From: Dendrobium chrysotoxum
Taxonomy: Eukaryota > Streptophyta > Magnoliopsida > Asparagales > Orchidaceae
Direction: 5' to 3'
DNA: 64,000 bases
NCBI GenBank assembly: GCA_019925795.1
Contig: CM034313.1
Location: 91,109,663-91,173,662 of the forward strand
The position numbers and the translations under genes are program-made. The number at the start of each line of letters is the position of its first letter. The stretch's first letter is position 1. Under the pieces are notes generated by a model. That model saw only the letters and a program-made list of their open reading frames with translations. It had not been told where the DNA came from and made no database searches. Below, piece after piece: positions 57,473 to 64,000 of this stretch.

Positions 57473-58262
57473 GTAAGTTACAAAATTAATTTCTATATTT
57501 TTAAGTAAAAGGCTTCATGCTTCTGAACTGTAACATTTTCTTAAAACAGTTATTACATGTTCATAAGGTTTTTCTATATTGAATAATAGTTTTTTTTTCT
57601 TTTTATTTTTTTAATTAGTTGTTTTATGTTGTCTTTTTTGTTTTATAGTCTTTTTTTATGCTAGTGTTCGGATAACATTTTCTACAAGTAGTGTTGATTG
57701 CTTAAGTTCATCTTGTTCATATTCAACAATTGTGCTGTACACGTACCTAGCATGCAATTTACTAAGCTTAAATATGACTTAATTCTGATTGCTTTCATCT
57801 CTGCTTTTCAGATAATTAAAATGACAAAACTTTAATGTTTATTGCTGTAAATTTAGCACATATTGTTTCTTCTCTATGTAGCGGTGAACCCTTTTATGGG
57901 ACAAAACACATGGGCATTGTTGCTTTACATTTTCATGAGGAAAAGGTTCAAATAACTATTATGATTTGATCCGTTGGTTAGTATTCATAGAAGTAACATT
58001 TAATATTACTGTGTTCTTTGTCAGAATTTTGCGTAGCTGATTTGAGCAATGTATGTTGACTCTACGTTTTAAGAAAGTTTTCCATACTCTTGCAGTGGGA
58101 GATGAGGTGCTCAAAACTGTGGTTTCAATGTTGTGATGCTGCAGAGGAATAACCTTGTGGGGGCTAGTCAAATTAGTTGTGTATTTTCTACTTCTTGAAA
58201 ATTAGAATGAGAAAGGAGAAAAATTAAAAAATGGGAGATGGTATGATTGAGTTTTATTCCCT

Positions 58263-58334
<72 letters not shown>

Positions 58335-58599
58335 CTTGTGCATAGATAGGTGAAGAAATAACTATTTTGGAAAAAAAAAATCTAAAACTAGTCTTTAATG
58401 CCAGGATCTAAAATTATTTACACGAAAAAAATATAAAGTTGTTGTCTGTGTAGTATTGGATTGTTGTAGATGGAAGGTTGCTGTCCATGGATTTTTAGAT
58501 TATTGTAGATGGAATGATGTTCATTGTTGTTTGATTGCTTTAGATGAAAAGTTGTTCACAAATTGATGGATTCTCTTAGATAAAAAGGTGATGACCACA
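57473..58599. other. Probable NC2-alpha intron 2 or downstream sequence
   Basis: AT-rich. No sequence encoding the next NC2-alpha helix was found. Includes (AT)n at 58267-58333 and, from about 58380, sequence that may be the 3' LTR of the antisense copia remnant next to it. Confidence 0.4.
58267..58333. repeat. (AT)n microsatellite, about 33 units
   Basis: Uninterrupted AT dinucleotides; length is likely to be variable and unreliable in assembly. Confidence 0.92.
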
Positions 58600-58850
58600 T
58601 ATTCAAGATTATTTCGATAAGCCCCCTTAAGCTAGATTGTATATTTTGATCATATCTAGCTTATTGATTAGATTATCGATTTTGGGTAAAACTTTGTTGA
58701 GGATAGTTGAAGTTTGAGAGTTTGTTGGAACATAGTTTAGTTAGGCTAGCCTTTTTTTTTCTTGAGATGAAATATCGGTCTATTTCAATGTGCTTACTTT
58801 TGTCATGGTGGATGTTTTTGTATTTTACTTATGTCAATTTGGTTGTTATT
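58600..58850 (-). mobile_element. Ty1/copia remnant: RNase H C-terminus and polypurine tract
   Basis: The minus strand at about 58770-58830 translates KNIHHDKSKHIEIDRYFIS, matching the copia RNase H motif NPxxHxRTKHIxIDxHFI. Further on in the same direction CTTAAGGGGGC (about 58622-58633) is a typical copia polypurine tract, so the 3' LTR would lie at lower coordinates toward 58340. Upstream pol is absent: the sequence is cut at 58915 by a family M LTR. Confidence 0.7.
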
Positions 58851-58914
58851 ATATAATTTAAAAGTTCTTTCACTTGATAATTTAATTATTCTAATAGTCT
58901 CTTCAATCATATTC

Positions 58915-59300
58915 TGATGGGGACATCAGATCTTGAAAAGTATATCAGAGACGTGGCCGACGATTCACGGCCACGATCGCGCCAATCTATTTTTGAGTCA
59001 TCATATGTATTTATTTTATTTGTTTGCATTATGTATTTGTTTTATTTGCATTTTTCGTTTTACCCTTACTTAAGCGACTTATCATATATAAGCCCTAGGG
59101 GCAATGTTGTCTTTTATTTCCCTTTCATTGTATGAGGCTATTTATAAGCCTCTCATATTTATTTTCAAGTTAATGAATGAATTATATGAAATTTTTTGCA
59201 AATTGAGTTCTTGTGAGAGTTTAGGAGTTCCTTGAGAGCAAACCCTAGGAGAGGGAATCGGATCACCCACCAACCTTGAAAGCGTCCAGGTTCGTGGTTC
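58915..59300 (+). mobile_element. Family M LTR, copy M3 (U3/R part), plus strand
   Basis: Starts TGATGGGGACATCAGATC, like the 5' ends of the two minus-strand family M LTRs (TGATGAGGACATCGAAGATC). Shares their U3/R landmarks in order: CTAGGGGCAATGTTGTCTTT, a TATA-like GGCTATTTATAAGCCTC near 59136, AATGAATGAATTATATGAAA, CTTGTGAGAGTTTAGGAGTT, and GCGTCCAGGTTCGTGGTTC. Its 3' end and any primer-binding site were not found, so the LTR may extend well beyond 59300 or be truncated. Confidence 0.65.
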
Positions 59301-59603
59301 TTTCTTCCTTACATTTCCCTTTTCCTTCTCCCCTCTCTCCCTAGCCGTCGGCCTAGGTTTACCTCAATCCTAATTCCCTCCATGTTGAAATCTGAAAGTC
59401 AACTCCAGATTTTGGAAATAGGGATCCCACCCTAGTCTTGGCCGAGCCCCCCCTCCCCTCCTCTGCACTCTCCACTAGCTTGGCCGATCCCCATCTCCCT
59501 TCTCCACCATTGCACTTGGCATTGATACTTCATCCAAGGAAGAAAGGGACGAAGAGGCTCCCCGTCTTGCTCTCCCATACACCCCAAACTTCTCTAATTA
59601 TGC

Positions 59604-59765
59604 ATGGCGGATCCCGATCATGACTCCGGCATCATCTACGACGAACAAGGCTTCGTCGACATCCTCCAATCGCCCTTCTTCGACATCAACCCGGAGATAG
59701 ACAATACCGTCGAGGAGTACTTGGAGCGCATCATATTCACATTGTCGAACGCCGTCAAGGAATAA
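59604..59765 (+). CDS. Small acidic 53-residue ORF within or after LTR M3, unknown
   Basis: ATG at 59604 to TAA at 59763-59765. The product starts MADPDHDSGIIYDEQGFVD, continues with ILQSPFFDINPEIDNTVEEY and ends ERIIFTLSNAVKE. It is acidic, with no signal peptide or membrane segment, and an amphipathic C-terminal helix is likely. Third codon positions are strongly C/G-biased (GGC, ATC, TAC, GAC, TTC, GTC), unlike the AT-rich neighbourhood, which is what real coding sequence would show. I recognise no family. It may be an exon captured by the retrotransposon, an LTR-encoded small ORF, or a remnant exon with splicing lost. Confidence 0.4.
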   Translation: MADPDHDSGIIYDEQGFVDILQSPFFDINPEIDNTVEEYLERIIFTLSNAVKE

Positions 59766-60737
59766 CTTTCCACCATTCAGTGGCAGATCACCGCCAAGCC
59801 AATACAAGGGTGAACTTCTTCCCCCTCCTCACTTTCCTTCTAGTTCTCCTTCAATTGTGTTTGTGTATCAATCATAAAGAATCATGCAAAGCTCTCTGCC
59901 AAAGCCTAGTAAACGGAGGAAATGAGTGATGGACTTTTATGTATCTAATCTTATTTTTAATCTAGGAATGCTATTGGACTTCCTCTATATTTGCTTATGT
60001 TGAATTTTATAATTGTTTTGTGATCCTAACTGTTATTGTGTGACTTAGCCTAAGCTAAGGCACCCCTTTCTTGTTTTCTATTTTCGTTAATTGGCTAAAA
60101 GTTCTAAAACGTTATTGCTCTTACTTGAAAGTATGTGAACTCTTAATCAGGATTATCTTTGCATTAATGTCCTGCATCATATTCCTTTGCCCATACCCCG
60201 TGTGAATGTCTTGTATTCTACTTTAGGACTGCTTCAAAGATTGTTTCTTACTTTTGCATGCTACTAGGTCTCCCTATAAATACAACCAGATGTGGTTTTT
60301 TGGTGCATCTTCAGGCTGATTTATATATGTGATTTTTTTTCTTTCCTTTTTGGGTGATAATTTTTATAACAAGCCTTCTCATAGCGACATCTTAAGGTAC
60401 CTTAAGAATGTAATTAATAGCTTTCATATGGTTTTCAGCTGGGTTGTTCATCCGTTCTCTTATAGCACTAACAAAGAAGCCAATATTTCAAGATAGATGA
60501 GAGAGAGGTGGATTAATTTACCCTTAAGGCGTTGATGCCAATCTTTATCAACATGCGTGTTAATGGTGATTTTAACTTTTTTGTTTGTTTGGTCCATTGG
60601 AGTTTATGCGGACTTACACCCGAGCCTTAGTGTTTCTTGAAATAGACCAAGAATATACTTCCTCTGAAATAACAATATATTGTTGTTATCGTGCCACCTC
60701 CATATCGATTAAGTATTTTAGATTCTCCAAGCATTTT
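59766..60737. other. Unassigned non-coding sequence between family M LTRs
   Basis: No family motif in either strand. It might be the U5 end of LTR M3 or older DNA. It ends at the TGATGTAGAAC terminus of LTR M1. Confidence 0.35.
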
Positions 60738-61902
60738 TGATGTAGAACGAAGCTAGAAATTTGAAATTAATTCCTGATTTGGGGATAGATTAAGGAAAGG
60801 ACATCAATTCATAAATTCTAGAATTAATTCTAGCAGTTTAGGAAAGAAATCCGGAGTTAATTGATGCTTAGGTGGCTAGAGAAATTAAAGCAAGAATCAA
60901 TTTGAATTGATGTGGGCTAAATAGCTGCTGTAATTGGGGGATTAATTGGGGGGAATTAATTAAGAGGGGAGAAAGGGGGCCGGCCAAGAGAAAGGGAGGA
61001 GGTGTTGTTCACATTCAATGAATGTGTCTAGGTGCAATGAATGCTGAAATTGAAATTAATTCCAATTCAATTTCAGATTTTAATCAATCCAAGATGGAAG
61101 GGGGGGAGAGGGGGGGGTTCCCAAACAAGTCAACTTATTTTAGGAAAGAATTCAAATTCACATAATTTTGAATATTGAATTTCGAAAACTTTCCAAATTT
61201 AGAATGGACCAAAATAGGAAGGTATTCAATACCTCAACTTGAACAATTTTTGGAGGCAAAGAAGGGGGAAGGAGAGAGGCCGGCGGCTTGAGGAAAAGAG
61301 GTGGGGTCAGCCAGCGGTTTGGGGAGAAGAAGGGGTGTGTTGGCAGGCAGCTTGGAGGATGAAGAGGGGTTGGACGGGGTAGGGAAAGAGAAAGGGGAAT
61401 AGGCCGGCGGCTTGTGGGGTTGGGGAAGGTTGTGGTTGGCGGATAGGAGGAGGAGCGAAAGAAAATTTGGAAGAGATAAAACCACGAACCCAGATGCTTC
61501 CTGCGATTGGTGGGTGATGCGTTGCTCTTCACCTAGGGACTTCAAACCACGAGCCCGAACACTTCCTGCGGCTGGTGGGTATTGCATTTCCCTCACATAG
61601 GAACTTCCACTCTTCTAAGAACTCTCATAGCTCTCAAGAACAAAGGGCATAAATTTTCTTCTTAATAATTTATTCACCATTACAAGAAAGAAGGAGGTTA
61701 TAAATAACCCAAAATACAGAACAAAAGACAAAAGTACCCCTTGGGGTCACAAGCACCTACTCCCTCAAGTGAGGGTAAAAATAAAAAAATGCATAAATAA
61801 ATAAAAAAATACAAATGATAACTTAAAATAAAATGGTGCGATCATGGCCGTCGATCTTCGTCTCCTCCTCTAATAAGCTTTCATGGTCGGATGTCCGCAT
61901 CA
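60738..61902 (-). mobile_element. Family M LTR, copy M1
   Basis: On the minus strand it starts TGATGCGGACATCC (at 61902) and ends TTCGTTCTACATCA (at 60738). TATA-like GGTTATTTATAACC near 61697-61710. The body has purine-rich GGCCGGCGGCTTG-type short repeats (61270-61430) and a local duplicate of CCACGAxCCxxAxxCTTCCTGCG (61485 and 61548). No coding signal; the open frames 61158-61596 reflect the purine-rich repeats. Confidence 0.75.
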
Positions 61903-61977
61903 TTCTCCCGGGGTGGAAAAAAGCTCGACTCCGTCGAGTACGCATCCCGGGTGCGCAACCATGCTCTGATACCAAAT
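61903..61977 (-). mobile_element. 75-bp retrotransposon interior with tRNA-iMet primer-binding site only
   Basis: Lies between the 3' end of LTR M2 and the 5' start of LTR M1. On the minus strand it reads AATTTGGTATCAGAGCATGG (primer-binding site TGGTATCAGAGC = 61974-61963), a CGACGGAGTCGAGC palindrome, and CACCCCGGGAGAA before LTR M1. There is no room for genes, so this unit has a TRIM-like organisation but with long LTRs. Confidence 0.75.
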
Positions 61978-63984
61978 TGATGTAGAACGTACATGCAAGG
62001 ATGAGTTGCTTAATGAATTTGCACGCTTAATTTTAGAGACCACAATAATTATATCTTTATTTTAATTTTAAACGATAAAATAAAACACAAAGAGCGGTAA
62101 GAGAAGCTTAGGCTCAATCACATGCATAGGAGTTAAGATCGTAAAACAGTCAATTTAATCTAACGTTGCATACATGAATGGTTTTCAACAATAAATCCCT
62201 ATGCTAACAATAAGATTAGTCACCCTTGATAAAGTCCTCTCACTCAACTCATTAAACTTTAGGATGAAGCGGATATGACTAACACAATTTCAGTGAATCA
62301 AATAATTTCACAATTGAATGCGACTAGGAAAAATAATTGAATAAGGGAAAGAGTTCACCGAATCCTGGGTCGAAACTTTGGGATAGCAAATAGGTCTTCC
62401 TGGGCAGGGTAGTCGCCTTCCTTGGCTTAATGTTCTCTGGACAACAATCTGGATCCGGTTTGGGGCAGTGTGGCGGTGGTTAGAGGACCCCTGGACAGCA
62501 GGATCAGTTGTTTTTGCTGCTGGACTTCTTCTGGACAGCACTTGGGGGATTGATAGCAGTAAGACTATGGATTTCCCTTAGCTGGAATTGATGGACAACA
62601 AGCTGTCCTCCTTTGGACAGCAGTTGGAGAAGGCTCCGGTTGGCAGGAAGGCAAGGGGGAGATGCAGGAGTTCCGGGATAGCAGTTTGGAGGTCTTCTTG
62701 GACAACTATCTTGCTGAGTTTGATATTTCTGGACAGAGGACAACAACCAGGAATTATTTTGGACAGCACAGTTGCTGTTTCTGATGTTCTGGACAGCAGT
62801 TTTTCCTCCCAGCATACAGGCCAGCAATATGGGCCTCTTGGGGAGACAAGGCAGCTGGACTATCCTGTTGTAATTCCTGGCAACAACCAGGAATCCCCTA
62901 TAGGGAATAGACGTGGGAAAAGAGGCTTGGAAAGGGGCGGCTAGGGCTACAGGGAAATTATTTATTTCCTTCCCAGAACTCTCAATTCAGGAATGATTAG
63001 GATAAATGAAATCCAATTTGAATTAATTGGATTCAAATTAAGGAGTTGATTGGGAGGTCATTATTGGAAAGAAGTAAAGAAAAAGGAGAAGGGGTGGGCC
63101 GGCCATATATTGAAAGAGAGAGGGATTAAGTAACTTCCTAATTTGTTGGGTAGGTTTAGGAAATAAATCAAATGAGCAAATCTAATTTAAATTAAATTAG
63201 ATCTAAGTTAGGAACTTTCCTAATTTAACTTGGCTAAATAAGGAAATTATTTGAAATTTGAATTTGAATTTGAATTTCAAATTAGATTAAATCCTTGCCA
63301 AATTAATTAGGCTAATTTAGGAAGGGATTAATGATGATTGAAATCATCATTGATGGGAAAGGGGACAAAGGGCCGGCAGGTAGGGAGAAGGAGGGAGGAT
63401 GGCTAGCGGTTGGAGCCATGGGAGGAGGTGGCCGGTGGCTTGGAAGAAGGAGATGGTGTGGTGGCCGGCAGCTTGGTGGAAAGAAATTGGGGTGGGGTGG
63501 GGTGGGGTGGGGTGGCTTGTAGGTGGTGGCCGGCGGCTTGTAGGTGGTGGTCGGCGGCTTGAGGAAGGAAATTGGGTGGTGGTCGGCGACTTGAGGCTAG
63601 GGGACGGTAGGTCGACGATGGAGGTAAGGGAGGAAGTCGAACCACGAGCCGGGGACGCTTCCACCGACTGATGGGTATTGCTTTACCCTTCACCAAGAGA
63701 CTTTCTCCAAGCTATCTCCTTGAACTCTCACAAGAGAACAAGAAAACTGAAATTTCATATATTCATCATTAAAATCAATACAAAGCCTAAAACCTCTATA
63801 TATAGGCCTCCACAAATAAGAAAACTCAAAAGACTAACATGCCCTTCGGGCTACAACTCAATAAACTCCCCTCATAGGGGTACAATGGGAAAAACAGAAA
63901 TATAAAATAAACTAGTACATAAAACATATAAAAATAAATAAATAAACTCCAGATATTAGCCGTTGATCTTCGATGTCCTCATCA
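61978..63984 (-). mobile_element. Family M LTR, copy M2, about 2.0 kb
   Basis: On the minus strand it starts TGATGAGGACATCGAAGATC (63984) and ends GTACGTTCTACATCA (61978). TATA-like GGCCTATATATAGAGG near 63796-63811. Relative to M1 it has about 0.85 kb of extra sequence in its 3' half, including a region of recurring CTGGACAGCA words (62440-62830). GC-rich GGTGGGGTGGGGTGG and GGTGGTCGGCGGCTTG repeats at 63485-63600. Confidence 0.75.
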
Positions 63985-64000
63985 TTCTCCCCTGGTAGGA
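63985..64000 (-). mobile_element. Internal 3' end of a family M element continuing past the window
   Basis: On the minus strand TCCTACCAGGGGAGAA directly precedes LTR M2, matching the CACCCCGGGAGAA found before LTR M1. So M2 also serves as the 3' LTR of another unit lying beyond 64000. Confidence 0.6.

Noticed and set aside
61158..61596. Proline/serine-rich antisense frames in LTR M1
   Set aside because: Products of purine-rich GGCCGGCGGCTTG repeats in the LTR, with no start context or homology.

Overview
The window reads as nuclear DNA of a flowering plant. It has spliced genes with GT-AG introns and plant-type protein families, in a very repeat-rich, mostly AT-rich background of LTR retrotransposons, LINE and SINE fragments, MITEs and minisatellites. 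There is one 500-base run of N. No operons, tRNA or rRNA genes, CRISPR arrays or organelle inserts were recognised. I do not name a species.

Genes. (1) About 5.7-9.9 kb, plus strand: six internal exons of an RCC1-repeat protein, closest in memory to plant RUG3; both ends are missing. (2) 14.58-18.31 kb, minus strand: a complete 11-exon GT31 galactosyltransferase (DUF4094 plus Galactosyl_T). Its exons sum to one base short of a whole number of codons, and the break lies in the membrane-anchor codons of exon 1. (3) 38.53-39.08 kb, plus strand: an intronless plant-specific protein resembling the syringolide-induced 14-1-1 group. (4) 53.43-57.47 kb, plus strand: the first two coding exons of an NC2-alpha/DRAP1 histone-fold corepressor, split by a 3.9-kb intron full of repeats; the rest was not found in the window. 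A decayed unrecognised coding fragment lies at 52-440.

Repeats by region. 1-4 kb: a LINE tail and a 1.94-kb foldback element with a 5-bp target duplication. 11-14 kb: 5' end of a gag-bearing LTR element running into the gap, MITEs, and two tRNA-derived SINEs. 19-21 kb: two pairs of Tourist-like MITEs and a GC-rich inverted-repeat element. 21.7-51.2 kb: dominated by one non-coding LTR retrotransposon family, here called family L. It includes solo LTRs (21.7-22.7 and 40.3-41.4 kb), a 3' LTR with its polypurine tract (23.5-25.2 kb), a 5' LTR split by a nested 6.8-kb element (27.0-35.6 kb), and a complete element with target duplications (44.1-51.2 kb). The interior of the complete element is mostly tandem repeats. 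54.2 kb: an antisense family L LTR piece in the NC2-alpha intron. 58.6-64 kb: a Ty1/copia RNase H remnant and a second LTR family (family M), with two LTRs separated by only 75 bp.

The four genes have unrelated jobs (organelle RNA processing, cell-wall glycan synthesis, unknown, transcription repression). Nothing suggests they work together. What unifies the window is nested transposon activity, especially non-autonomous LTR elements that carry and amplify minisatellites.
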